A stretch of DNA of 64,000 nucleotides from a bacterium (GTDB lineage Bacteria; Myxococcota_A; Polyangia; Nannocystales; Nannocystaceae), in NCBI GenBank assembly GCA_024742475.1, contig JANSYI010000031.1:44142-108141 (forward strand), written 5' to 3'. Of this stretch, positions 16,653-25,026 are shown one piece after another. The notes beneath the pieces were generated by a model, which searched no databases, was not told the origin of the DNA, and worked only from the letters and a program-made list of their open reading frames with translations. Positions within the stretch are counted from its first letter, which is position 1. Every line of letters begins with the position of its first letter. Both the position numbers and the translations under genes were made by a program.

Positions 16653-17873
16653 ATGCCCTTTCACGTCGATGCTGCATGGACCCTCCCCGAAACGCTGCGA
16701 GCGTCTGCGGGCGACGCCATGGAACTGTTCTACATCCGAGTCCCGTTCGGCGCTGACGTGGAGCAGCGCGCAGGGCACGACGCTCACGCGGCGATGCTCG
16801 AAAACGTGGCGCAGGCGCTCGTCGGCGTGCTCGGCATCGACGGCGAGGCGTACGGCGTCCGGCACTGGCCCGCCGACGATTTCATCGCGTGGCGTCGCAG
16901 CGGCGGAGATCTGCACGAACAAACCCTGCGCGACGCCGTGCTGCACGCCGTCGCGCCGTCGCTGCCCAACCCCGCCGATGCGTCGACCCTGTCGATCGCC
17001 CGCGTTCCGCTTCGGCTGAGCCAAGCCCACCCCGAGCAGACCTTCGCCCGCGCGGTCACGGCCGCTGCGCGAGCCGCCTTCGATCCCAAGGGCTACCAGC
17101 TCGAGTGCTCCGCATCGCTCCTCGACCGGGCGATCGCCGAGCGGGCGTTCCTCTTCCACCATCAACCGATCATCGACTGCGCAAGTCGAGACAGCGTCGC
17201 GTTCGAGTGGCTGTGTCGGGGAACGATGGACGGGATGAAGTTCCCCGATCTGATCTTCGGCGTCGCCGAGCGCACGAACCGGGTGCATGCCCTCGGTCGC
17301 GTCCTTCGCCACCTCATCGCCGACGAGCTCTCCATCACGCCGGCGGGCGAGCGCCTGCACTTCATCAACGTGCACCCCAGCGATCTCGACGACCCGATCT
17401 TCGCCAAGGAGACGCTCGATGGGGTGCTGACGCCTTTCGCCTCCTCGATCGTCTTCGAGCTGACCGAGCGCGCGGCGATCGAAGACTACCGCCGCGTGAA
17501 GACGTTCTTCAGCGCGCTGCGTGACCAAGGCTATCGCCTCGCGATCGACGACTTGGGCAGCGGCTACGCAGGACTGACCGCGCTCGCCGAGCTCGATCCC
17601 GACTTCATCAAGTTCGACATGGCGCTCATCCGAGACCTGCACGAGCATCCGGTGAAACAACGGCTCATCCGGCGCATGGGCCAGTTCGCCGCGGAGATTG
17701 GAGCACAGACGATCTCCGAGGGCGTCGAGACGAGCGAGGAGCGCGACGCCGTCTTGCAGACGGGTTGCGCATGGATGCAGGGGTACTTCTTCGCCCGACC
17801 CGCGCCCGGCTTCAACGAGGTCGAAGACGATCGCTACCCCGACGCGCCCGCACCGCAGTGTGACGCGATCTGA
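16653..17873 (+). CDS. EAL-domain protein with degenerate GGDEF domain
   Basis: 406 residues. The C-terminal 240 residues are an EAL-type cyclic-di-GMP phosphodiesterase domain: the signature reads EWL rather than EAL (residue about 186), followed by INVHPSD, FELTERA, IDDLGSGYAG, FIKFDMALI, SEGVET and QGYFFARP, so the metal and base residues are retained and hydrolysis of cyclic-di-GMP is plausible. Residues 20-140 appear to be a decayed GGDEF domain: VRHWPADDF sits where RYGGDEF is expected, so it cannot make cyclic-di-GMP but may bind GTP or act as a regulatory module. No membrane segment. ATG at 16653 is used; ATG at 16719 is possible. Confidence 0.82.
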   Translation: MPFHVDAAWTLPETLRASAGDAMELFYIRVPFGADVEQRAGHDAHAAMLENVAQALVGVLGIDGEAYGVRHWPADDFIAWRRSGGDLHEQTLRDAVLHAVAPSLPNPADASTLSIARVPLRLSQAHPEQTFARAVTAAARAAFDPKGYQLECSASLLDRAIAERAFLFHHQPIIDCASRDSVAFEWLCRGTMDGMKFPDLIFGVAERTNRVHALGRVLRHLIADELSITPAGERLHFINVHPSDLDDPIFAKETLDGVLTPFASSIVFELTERAAIEDYRRVKTFFSALRDQGYRLAIDDLGSGYAGLTALAELDPDFIKFDMALIRDLHEHPVKQRLIRRMGQFAAEIGAQTISEGVETSEERDAVLQTGCAWMQGYFFARPAPGFNEVEDDRYPDAPAPQCDAI

Positions 17874-18016
17874 ATTTCGCGCCGCCTGCACGATTTCGCC
17901 CACCTCGAAGAGGTTCCCGGCACACGCCGTGCGAGGAGCCACAGGCGACTCCGCGGTCGAAGAACGATCTACGTAAGTTCTGTCAAGTTCTACGAGCTGA
18001 CGAACCCGCTTTTTCC

Positions 18017-18045
18017 TTGACCGGGTGTGGGGCGCCCGGTCTATT
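18017..18045 (+). promoter_or_regulatory. Sigma-70-like promoter abutting a start codon
   Basis: TTGACC (18017-18022), 17-base spacer, TCTATT (18040-18045), followed 7 bases later by the ATG at 18053. The expected start of transcription falls at or beside the start codon, and no ribosome binding site fits, implying a leaderless mRNA. Confidence 0.65.
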
Positions 18046-18052
18046 GTGGGGC

Positions 18053-18517
18053 ATGCTTCGCACTGGGTTTGGGGTTGCTTGCTTCGCGCTGTTGGGCGTC
18101 ACCGTAGGGTGTACGACTGATGTTGAAGATCCGGGGTTCACCGCGACCGCCGGCATGAGCTCGGGGAGCTCGGGGGATGAGACGGAGACCACTCCGGGCT
18201 CCACCACCTCCACCGATCCCAGCGGCACGTCCGTCGCCGACGACACCACCGGAAAGTCCGAAGAGACCGGCGACCCGGCGACCACCACCGGAACGCCCGG
18301 CAGCACCAGCACGACCACCGACGACCCCACCACGGGCGACCCCGGCGGCTGTGGCGACGGCGTGGTCAGCCCCGGCGAGCAGTGCGACGGCGCCGACCTG
18401 CAGGGTCTCGACTGCACCTCGCTCGGCCTGGGCACCGGCACGCTCGGCTGCGACCCGATGATGTGCACCTTCGACACGTCGATGTGCATGTCCGACTCCG
18501 GCGGCACCTCCGGCTGA
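18053..18517 (+). CDS. Lipoprotein with Ser/Thr-rich tether and Cys-rich C-terminal module
   Basis: 154 residues. The signal ends in VGC, so Cys20 should be lipidated. Residues 30-100 are almost only Ser, Thr, Gly, Asp, Glu and Pro, a flexible tether. The C-terminal 50 residues carry CGDGVVSPGEQCDG and six further spaced Cys residues, the small disulfide-rich motif seen repeatedly in secreted proteins of deltaproteobacteria and myxobacteria. Function unknown; a surface-exposed binding module is likely. It stands 10 bases upstream of the next membrane protein gene and so heads an operon reaching proS. Confidence 0.78.
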   Translation: MLRTGFGVACFALLGVTVGCTTDVEDPGFTATAGMSSGSSGDETETTPGSTTSTDPSGTSVADDTTGKSEETGDPATTTGTPGSTSTTTDDPTTGDPGGCGDGVVSPGEQCDGADLQGLDCTSLGLGTGTLGCDPMMCTFDTSMCMSDSGGTSG

Positions 18518-18527
18518 TCACCACCGC

Positions 18528-20057
18528 GTGATTCCTACGCCCGCACACCAGGGACGACGACGGACCGTCGCGTTCCTGGTGTTTTGCTTGTGCGTGTATC
18601 TGGGATCTGCCTCGGGGCGGATCGTCTTTCCAGACGACGAGATCGTCTACCAAACGAGCGAAGCGATCTACGAGCGCGGCGCGCTCGACATCCGGGGCAT
18701 CGCCCGACGCACCGGTGAGCCCAAAGGGCAACCCACCGGCACATTCGGTTGGGCCAGCGGCGTCGACGAGCGGCGCTATGGGTTCTTCGGTCACGGCCTC
18801 TCGGTCGTGGCGCTGCCGATGTACGCGCTCGGGGCCGCGACCGCCGATTCCGTCCCCGAATCCTGGCGGCACGCGGTCCGCTCCAACCACTTCTATGTCC
18901 ACCCGCGCACGCCTGCGGGCGACTGGAAGCGGCTGGTCGTCAGCCTGACGAACTGCCTGCTCACCCCGATCGCGGTGGGCTTGGCCATGCTCTGGACGCG
19001 GCAGCTCGGCTTCCGCGGGAGCGCACGGTGGCTGGTCGGCGTCGGTCTCGGGCTTGGCTCGCTGATGTGGCCCTACTCGCGCACGTTCCTGAGCGAGACG
19101 CTCTCGGCCACCATGCTGCTCGGTGCGGCCACGTGCGTCGCTCGCCACCACCGAACCCGGGGCGCGGGGTCGCTGTGGAGCGCGGCGGCGCTGGTGGGCT
19201 GGTCGTGCCACGTGCACCTTCTCAACCTCATCGCGATCCCAGCGTTCGTGGGCTACGCGATCGCGCCACTGTGGGCGCATCGACGACGCATGGCGTGGGT
19301 GTGGGGCATCGCGCTCGCCGTCGGAGTGTCGGGGCTGCTCGCGCTGGGGCTGAGCCACGCGGCCCGCTTTGGCAGCCCGATCGAGTCGGGGCGCTACGGC
19401 CTGTACAGCCACTTCATCGTTCCGAGCACCGAGCTGGTGGCGCTGCTGCTGTCTCCGGGCCGGAGCCTCTGGCTCACGTCGCCAATCCTGCTCGGCGCGC
19501 TGCTGGGCTGGCGCCGCTTTCGAAGCCGAGTGCCCGCGGCGGCGTGGTTCTGCCTCGCCATCGTCATGACGCGGCTGGTGTTCGTCGCCGCACGGAGCGA
19601 CTGGTGGGGTGGCTGGGCGATCGGGCCACGCTTCCTGGTGCCCGTCATCCCCTTCGCGCTGCTCCCCATCGCCGCAGCGTGGGATCACGGCACGGGACGC
19701 GTCCGGTTCGGCCTGTTGTTGTTGCTCGGGCTCTCCGTCGTGCTGCAGGCACATCTCGCGCAGCACTCGATCTTCGAGTGGATGCTGTGGCTCAACACGA
19801 ACACGCCCAAGGATCCAGGCTACTTGTGGGTCTCCCACTGGACGTTCCGAGGCAACCCCGCGTGGGGCTTCATGCAGCTCGAGCCCGACCTCCTTCGCGT
19901 GGGCGCCGAGCAGCTCGCCCGCCACGGCCACCGGGGCCTGCACCGCATCTTTCGGGGAATCGGCCTACTCGCAGTGAGCAGCCTCGCCTTGGTGCTGTGG
20001 CCCGGCAGGTCGCGCTTGCGCGGTGAACCGCGACCGGGCCATGCTCCCGCGCGATGA
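18528..20057 (+). CDS. Polytopic membrane protein, GT-C-like
   Basis: 509 residues with about nine to ten hydrophobic helices. As in the protein at 11421-12968, a long loop after the first helix carries an acidic motif (VFPDDEIVYQTSEAIYERG), then GFFGHGLSVVALPMY. The DDE motif in this loop is where GT-C enzymes place their catalytic acid, so this copy is a better candidate for an active lipid-linked-sugar transferase than the first one. GTG start. The ORF ends in ATGA overlapping the proS start, giving translational coupling to a housekeeping gene, which is unusual for an envelope protein. Confidence 0.7.
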   Translation: MIPTPAHQGRRRTVAFLVFCLCVYLGSASGRIVFPDDEIVYQTSEAIYERGALDIRGIARRTGEPKGQPTGTFGWASGVDERRYGFFGHGLSVVALPMYALGAATADSVPESWRHAVRSNHFYVHPRTPAGDWKRLVVSLTNCLLTPIAVGLAMLWTRQLGFRGSARWLVGVGLGLGSLMWPYSRTFLSETLSATMLLGAATCVARHHRTRGAGSLWSAAALVGWSCHVHLLNLIAIPAFVGYAIAPLWAHRRRMAWVWGIALAVGVSGLLALGLSHAARFGSPIESGRYGLYSHFIVPSTELVALLLSPGRSLWLTSPILLGALLGWRRFRSRVPAAAWFCLAIVMTRLVFVAARSDWWGGWAIGPRFLVPVIPFALLPIAAAWDHGTGRVRFGLLLLLGLSVVLQAHLAQHSIFEWMLWLNTNTPKDPGYLWVSHWTFRGNPAWGFMQLEPDLLRVGAEQLARHGHRGLHRIFRGIGLLAVSSLALVLWPGRSRLRGEPRPGHAPAR

Positions 20058-21547
20058 GTTCCAAGCCCGAGAAGATCACGCCGCGGTCCGAGGACTACCC
20101 GCAGTGGTACCAGGACGTGATCCGTGAAGCCGACCTCGCCGAGCCCGCGAAGGTCGTCAAAGGCTGCATGGTGATCAAGCCGTACGGGTTTGCGATCTGG
20201 GAGAAGATCCAGCGCACGCTCGACTCGCGGTTCAAGGACACGGGGCACCAGAACGCCTACTTTCCTCTGCTCGTCCCCCAGAGCTTCATCACCAAGGAGG
20301 CCGAACACGTCGAAGGGTTCGCGCCCGAGCTCGCGGTCGTCACCCACGCCGGTGGTGAGGAGCTCGAAGAGCCCTACGTCGTCCGCCCGACCTCCGAGAC
20401 GATCATCGGCCACTTCTTCGGCAAGTGGATCTCGAGCTACCGAGACCTGCCGATGCTCATCAACCAGTGGGCCAACGTGATGCGCTGGGAGCTTCGCACC
20501 CGCATGTTCCTGCGCACGACCGAGTTTCTCTGGCAGGAGGGCCACACGGCGCACGCCAACCACGACGAGGCCAAAGAAGAGGTCCGCCGCATGCTCGACG
20601 TCTATGCCGACTTCGCGCAAGGCACCATGGGCATGCCGGTGATCCGCGGCACGAAGACCGAGACCGAGCGGTTCGCAGGTGCGGTCGACACCCTGTGCAT
20701 CGAGGCGATGATGCAGGACGGCAAGGCGCTGCAGGCCGGCACGAGCCACGACCTCGGCCAGAACTTCGGCAAGGCGTTCGACGTGAAGTTCCAGTCCGAG
20801 AGCGGCGAGCTCGAGTACGTGTGGCAGACCTCTTGGGGCGTGTCCACGCGGCTCGTCGGCGGTCTCATCATGACGCACTCCGACGATGACGGGCTGGTGC
20901 TGCCGCCCGCTCTGGCACCCATTCACGCGGTCATCATCCCGATCTACCGCAACGACGAGCAGAAGGCGGCGGTGATGGACGCCGCCAATGCGCTCCGCAA
21001 GGAGCTCGGCGCCATCGACATCGCACCGCAGGGCGTCCGCTACCGAGACTTCCTCGAGGTGCAGATCGACGACCGCGACATGCGTCCGGGCGCGAAGTTC
21101 TATCACTGGGAACGACGCGGGGTGCCGATGCGCATCGAGCTCGGCCCCAAGGATCTCGAGAAGGGCCAGGTCTGCATCAAGATGCGCACCGGTGGCACCG
21201 GCAAGAAGGAGTTCCTGGATCGCGACGCGTTCGTCGCCGGCATCAAGGCGCGGCTCGACGCATATCAAGACGAGCTGCTCGCCGCCGCGAAGGCGCGCAT
21301 GGCCGAGCGCACCGTCACGCTCGACACCTGGGACGAGTTCGTGAAGACCTTCGAGGGCGACGACAGCGTGTTCGCGTGGTGCCACTGGGACGGCACGACG
21401 CAAACCGAAGCGGCGATCAAAGCCGAGACCAAGGTCACCATTCGCTGCATCCCGCTGCCCGGCGAAGGTCCCGACGCCGAGCCGGGGACGTGCATCAAGA
21501 CGGGCAAGCCGTCCGCCCAGCGCGTGTTGATGGCCAAGGCGTATTAG
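20054..21547 (+). CDS. proS: Prolyl-tRNA synthetase (archaeal/eukaryal-type, ProS3)
   Basis: 497 residues, matching the short class that lacks the YbaK-like editing insertion of the E. coli enzyme. Class II motifs are present: motif 2 around MRWELRTRMFLRTTEFLWQE (class II fRxE), substrate loop EGHTAHAN, and motif 3 with TSWGVSTRLVGGLIMTHSDD. The C-terminal anticodon-binding domain begins near PIHAVIIPIY, and the zinc-domain-like end (CIKTGKPSAQRVLMAKAY) ends in Tyr as in the family. It charges tRNA-Pro in the cytoplasm. The start overlaps the upstream gene as ATGA. Transcription probably ends in the hairpin array just after the stop. Confidence 0.96.
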   Translation: MSSKPEKITPRSEDYPQWYQDVIREADLAEPAKVVKGCMVIKPYGFAIWEKIQRTLDSRFKDTGHQNAYFPLLVPQSFITKEAEHVEGFAPELAVVTHAGGEELEEPYVVRPTSETIIGHFFGKWISSYRDLPMLINQWANVMRWELRTRMFLRTTEFLWQEGHTAHANHDEAKEEVRRMLDVYADFAQGTMGMPVIRGTKTETERFAGAVDTLCIEAMMQDGKALQAGTSHDLGQNFGKAFDVKFQSESGELEYVWQTSWGVSTRLVGGLIMTHSDDDGLVLPPALAPIHAVIIPIYRNDEQKAAVMDAANALRKELGAIDIAPQGVRYRDFLEVQIDDRDMRPGAKFYHWERRGVPMRIELGPKDLEKGQVCIKMRTGGTGKKEFLDRDAFVAGIKARLDAYQDELLAAAKARMAERTVTLDTWDEFVKTFEGDDSVFAWCHWDGTTQTEAAIKAETKVTIRCIPLPGEGPDAEPGTCIKTGKPSAQRVLMAKAY

Positions 21548-21552
21548 CCTTG

Positions 21553-21792
21553 GAGGGGAACCTCTCGGTTCCCCTCGCTTCGGGCGCGTAGCGCCCTTCG
21601 CTTCACCCCTCCAAGTTCGGGCGCAGGCGCCCTCGCTCGCGGACCCTTAGGGTCCGCTCCTCCGCGTTCGCTTCGGCGGTGGTGGGGCGGAGCGCCCTTC
21701 GCTTCACCCCTCCAAGTTCGGGCGCAGGCGCCCTCGCTCGCGGACCCGTAGGGTCCCCTCCTCCGCGTTCGCTTCGGCGGTGGTGGGGCGGA
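21553..21792. repeat. Tandem array of small hairpins after proS
   Basis: A perfect 10-bp hairpin with TCTC loop (21553-21576) is followed by two 101-base direct repeats (21591-21691 and 21692-21792) differing at a few bases. Each repeat contains several perfect short hairpins, for example GGGCGC-AG-GCGCCC and GGACCC-TTA-GGGTCC. The array fills the space between convergent proS and the winged-helix gene. The leading hairpin core (GGGAACCTCTCGGTTCCC) is also the first element of the array at the end of the window, so the two belong to one repeat family. A transcription-terminating or mRNA-stabilising role is inferred from position. Confidence 0.85.
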
Positions 21793-21825
21793 GCGCCGGT
21801 CCGGGGCGTGACGGGCTGGTCGGGT

Positions 21826-23055
21826 TCACTTCGAGTATGGGAGGGCGCGCACCCATTGGGTGCGCGCGCGTAGGGCGTCGTCGGTGTCCAGGGAGAAGGC
21901 GCGGCCATGTCCGAGGTCGTCGCGGATGAAGGCAGAGAGGTTCGCGGCTTCTTCGGCGAGGGCTCGTTTCGTGCCGCGTGGCGGGGCGTCGAGGGTGCCC
22001 ACGACGACGCGCCCCTCGTCTGGGTCCCACTCCCAGAACCCGACGAGGGCGTCCGCGTACATCAGCGGGCGGTAGCCCAGGTGGTTGGCGTCGCGCAGCG
22101 CCACGGGGCCGCCTCGACCACCCCACACCTTGACCTTCAGGTCGTGGTGCTCGGGTGCGACGAAGGGCGCCGGACCGCGGTGCATCGAGAGCAAGTTGTC
22201 GTGGAAGGGCAACAGTCGCCAGCTCGGCTCGAGCGACGCGCCTCCGACGGAGGCGACATGCGCGGGGTCGATGAACCCCGGCGCGGACCACCCTTCGACC
22301 TGCACGGTCGCCGCGCCATGCTCCGCGAGAGCCTCCTTGACTGCGCGCTGGGGGACGCCGACGAACGTCGAGAGCTCCTTGACCGTCATCGGCCCCGCGA
22401 ATTCCAGCACCATCTCCACCACCTTGGCGATGTCGGGCTCGGCCGCTTCGGCCTCGGGCGAGCGCGCCCAGGTGTAGCGCTCGGTATCGAGGGTGTCCCC
22501 GACCAGCCTCCGCTGCACCCGTCCGTCGAACTCGAGCTCCCGCAGCGCCACGGGAAGCACCGACGACATGCCCACCTTCTTCCCCTGAGGGCCCAGCGAC
22601 CGTACGGCGCCCTTGGGCAGCGCGGCTCGAATCTCGTCGGTCGTCTTCGGACCATCCGCGAGCACCTCGGCGATCGCGTCGGCGGTCTCGTGAACCTCGC
22701 CCCATGTCGCCCCGGCCTTGTCGAGATCTCTCGAGGTTCGCGGGCGCGCGAGGCTTGCGGCCAACGCGATCAGGGGGGCCGCCTGCGCCTGCGTCACCAA
22801 GTAGATGCATCCTCGCACCGCGGGCACGACCCGCAGTCGTCCTTTCGCCACCGCCTGATCGACAGCCTTCTTCGTCACGCCCGGGCAACGGGCGCGCAAG
22901 CCGAGGTAGGCGTCGATCCCCCCGAGCGTTCGCAGCCAGCCGCTCTTGGCGATCACCGACTCGGCCCGCTTGGCCACGGGCTGACCGAGTCCATGGCGAA
23001 CGGTCCAGTGCGTGCGCACCTGCGCGGGAGTGAACGAAGCGTCGGAGTCGGCCAC
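21826..23055 (-). CDS. Winged-helix DNA-binding protein (AlkZ/YcaQ-like superfamily)
   Basis: 409 residues from a GTG. The layout, with several winged-helix units (about 20-80, 115-190, 220-260) and a C-terminal beta region ending near PLMYADALVGFWEWD, matches the HTH_42 family that includes the DNA glycosylases AlkZ and YcaQ. I could not identify the catalytic QxQ or QxD motif with confidence, so glycosylase activity is not claimed. It lies 21 bases after the lipase-like gene on the same strand and is probably the last gene of the selenoprotein-lipase operon. Confidence 0.7.
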   Translation of the reverse strand: MADSDASFTPAQVRTHWTVRHGLGQPVAKRAESVIAKSGWLRTLGGIDAYLGLRARCPGVTKKAVDQAVAKGRLRVVPAVRGCIYLVTQAQAAPLIALAASLARPRTSRDLDKAGATWGEVHETADAIAEVLADGPKTTDEIRAALPKGAVRSLGPQGKKVGMSSVLPVALRELEFDGRVQRRLVGDTLDTERYTWARSPEAEAAEPDIAKVVEMVLEFAGPMTVKELSTFVGVPQRAVKEALAEHGAATVQVEGWSAPGFIDPAHVASVGGASLEPSWRLLPFHDNLLSMHRGPAPFVAPEHHDLKVKVWGGRGGPVALRDANHLGYRPLMYADALVGFWEWDPDEGRVVVGTLDAPPRGTKRALAEEAANLSAFIRDDLGHGRAFSLDTDDALRARTQWVRALPYSK

Positions 23056-23076
23056 GACGCCACCGTACCCCCGAGG

Positions 23077-24216
23077 TCAGCTCGAGAGGAAGTCGGGGTC
23101 GAGCGCGAACAGCCCCGCCCGCTCCCATACGCGCTCGAACTCGGCCGTGCCGAAATCCGCCGCGCACGGCAGCAGGTCCGTCCCGTGTGCGCCGTAGTAG
23201 CCCATGAGGTCGAGATGGTCGCACTCCCGCGCGTCGATGACGTGGCCCCAGACTTGGGAGAGCGTGGGGACGAACGCGTCGCTGTCGGCGGTCTCGGGCA
23301 TGCGGCCCAGTCCTGCCTCGAGGGCCGCGCGCTGCGCTGGGCGCAAGATCGCGTGGCCGCGCGGCCGGCTCAGCGTGCACAGGCGGTGCAGCGCGCTGAA
23401 CAACGCGTAGCCGAGCTGGCCCACGGGATCGACCCCCACGCGCATGCGCCCGCGAAAGCCCGGCGGCGGCGCAGCGGCGACGATGCAGCCGTAGTCGACG
23501 CCCTCGCGGTCGCCGACCGCCGTGTTGAAGAGGTCCATCGACGAGGGCGTCAGGTGCTCGAGCAGGGCCGTGTCGTGCCCCATGTCCTCGATCAAGGGAT
23601 GCAGCGCGCCGCCGTCGTCGAGGTCGGCATCGAGCGGCTTGGAGAGCAGCGCGCCGAGCGTGTCGGCGAGCGGCTTGCGGAAATGTCGGTCGAGACCCGA
23701 GAGGCTGTCGAGCACGAGGACGACCTCGGAGATCGAGCCGAGCGCCTTTGCGGGCGTTCGGGCGCTCGAGAGCAGCTGCGTGAGCACGAACGACATCGCT
23801 CGAAGCAAGCGGTGCCCGTTGACCCCGGTCATGAACAGCGCCAAGGGCGTGCCGTGGTGGGGCGAGGCAATCGTCACCACGCTGCGCACGCGCGCGGCCG
23901 CGGCTGCGACGTCGACCGTGGTCGGCAACGACGCGCCCGGAGACAGGAACAGCCGCGCATCGAGCCCGCCGGTGCTGTGGCCCAGCAGGTGGACCTCGCC
24001 GCCGTCATTGGGCAGGGCGCCCACGAACTCGGCCAGCTTGGCCGCCCGCGCCCCCAACGACCCGGTGGGCAGGGTCCGAATCGCCCGCACTTGGACCTCC
24101 TCGCGCAGCCGCTGACCGAGTCGAAGCAGGACCTCCTCGACCTTGAGGAAGTACGACATCGACCCCAGGCGCTGAAAGCCGAGGAACCCGGGGACGAGGA
24201 TGAGGTATTTGGGCAG
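23077..24216 (-). CDS. Alpha/beta-hydrolase, lipase-like, probable CTG start
   Basis: About 379 residues. The nucleophile elbow is GHSTGG, followed by ASPHHGTPLA, as in bacterial triacylglycerol lipases and PGAP1-like hydrolases; acid and His candidates are D and H in the C-terminal third (CDHLDLMG). The first ATG is at 24159, but translation upstream gives PKYLILVPGFLG, the first strand and oxyanion loop (HGFLG-like) that the fold needs. No ATG, GTG or TTG precedes it before a stop; a CTG at 24216 has AGGAG 6 bases upstream and is the likely start. The AGGAG overlaps the stop of the selenoprotein gene, so the two are co-transcribed. No signal peptide. Confidence 0.72.
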   Translation of the reverse strand: MPKYLILVPGFLGFQRLGSMSYFLKVEEVLLRLGQRLREEVQVRAIRTLPTGSLGARAAKLAEFVGALPNDGGEVHLLGHSTGGLDARLFLSPGASLPTTVDVAAAAARVRSVVTIASPHHGTPLALFMTGVNGHRLLRAMSFVLTQLLSSARTPAKALGSISEVVLVLDSLSGLDRHFRKPLADTLGALLSKPLDADLDDGGALHPLIEDMGHDTALLEHLTPSSMDLFNTAVGDREGVDYGCIVAAAPPPGFRGRMRVGVDPVGQLGYALFSALHRLCTLSRPRGHAILRPAQRAALEAGLGRMPETADSDAFVPTLSQVWGHVIDARECDHLDLMGYYGAHGTDLLPCAADFGTAEFERVWERAGLFALDPDFLSS

Positions 24217-24225
24217 CGCGGGCTC

Positions 24226-24447
24226 CTAGGGGTGCTCGACGATGCCGCTGAGCTCACCGGGGTTGGGGAACCGGCCGACCTGGCGCTTCGAGAACACCAC
24301 GGCCCCGTCGACCTTGACCTCGAAGATGCCGCGACCGCCCTCGATGAGTCGTGGAGCGCAGCCGAACTTGTCTGCGAGTTCTGCGGCCACCCGGGTCGCA
24401 TGCGGCTCGTAGTTTCAAACGACGCAGTATTCGATCGAGACGTCCAT
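24226..24447 (-). CDS. SelW-like (Rdx family) selenoprotein with UGA-encoded Sec
   Basis: 73 residues read through one in-frame TGA (24417-24415). Before it lies MDVSIEYCVV and after it NYEPHATRVAAELADKFG, then GIFEVKVDGAVVFSKRQVGR and FPNPGEL, which is the whole SelW/Rdx thioredoxin-like domain. The TGA falls exactly at the second redox position of the CxxC/CxxU motif, giving C-V-V-Sec. Sequence on both sides is intact, so a selenocysteine codon fits better than decay. A weak 5-bp stem (24406-24402 with 24390-24386) can be drawn where a bacterial SECIS should lie, but I cannot judge it. It heads a minus-strand operon with the lipase-like gene and is divergent from endonuclease V. Standard gene callers would miss it. 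Confidence 0.82.
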
Positions 24448-24504
24448 GCGTCCAACAGCATACGGCCCGCGATCGCACGGAGCCAGAAGGAGTAGGCTCA
24501 GACC

Positions 24505-25023
24505 GTGATCGTTGCGACCGACGTGCACTACGACAGCGACACCGAAGCCCGCGCCGCCGCGGTGGTGTTCGAGCGGTGGAGCGATCCGACCCCGGCCGCG
24601 ACGTATGTAGACCGAGCCAATGACTTCGGCCCCTACGTTCCGGGGCGATTCTACGAACGCGAACTCCCGTGCCTTCTCCCGCTGTTGCGCTGGGTGTTCG
24701 CCGCGCACGCCATCGACACCGTCATCGTCGACGGCTACGTCGATCTCGGGGCTCGGCCAGGTTTGGGACGACACCTCGTGCGCGCGCTCGCCGAGGACGA
24801 CCTGCACCCGCAGGCGATCGGCGTCGCCAAGACCCCCTACGAGGGCGCGGCCGCCCAGCCCGTATTGCGTGGGGACAGCTCGACCCCGCTATGGGTGACG
24901 GCCAGCGCGATGCGCAACGAGGAGGCTGCAGACCACGTCCGCGCGATGCATGGACGGTTCCGGATGCCCACGCTCCTCCTTCTGGTCGACCACATCGCCC
25001 GCGGACACGTCGTCCCGCGGTGA
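24505..25023 (+). CDS. nfi: Endonuclease V family protein (short form)
   Basis: 172 residues from a GTG. Motifs of the deoxyinosine-cleaving endonuclease V family are visible: an N-terminal Asp strand (IVATDVHYDS), the catalytic Glu in PGRFYERELP, the Asp in VIVDGYVDLG followed by GLGRHL, and KTPYEG. It is about 50 residues shorter than the E. coli enzyme, lacking the usual N-terminal helix, as in some bacterial short forms. It should nick DNA (or inosine-containing RNA) near deaminated adenine. TAGGCT ends 6 bases before the GTG, so the mRNA may be leaderless. It converges on the next gene with a 3-base gap. Confidence 0.82.
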   Translation: MIVATDVHYDSDTEARAAAVVFERWSDPTPAATYVDRANDFGPYVPGRFYERELPCLLPLLRWVFAAHAIDTVIVDGYVDLGARPGLGRHLVRALAEDDLHPQAIGVAKTPYEGAAAQPVLRGDSSTPLWVTASAMRNEEAADHVRAMHGRFRMPTLLLLVDHIARGHVVPR

Positions 25024-25026
25024 GGA

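Noticed and set aside
21553..21792. Repeat array considered as a CRISPR
   Set aside because: Units are direct 101-base repeats with no unique spacers, no cas genes are near, and the internal structure is a series of different hairpins.
24415..24447. Treating the SelW-like frame as a pseudogene because of the TGA
   Set aside because: The single TGA is exactly at the Sec position of the family and all flanking sequence is conserved.
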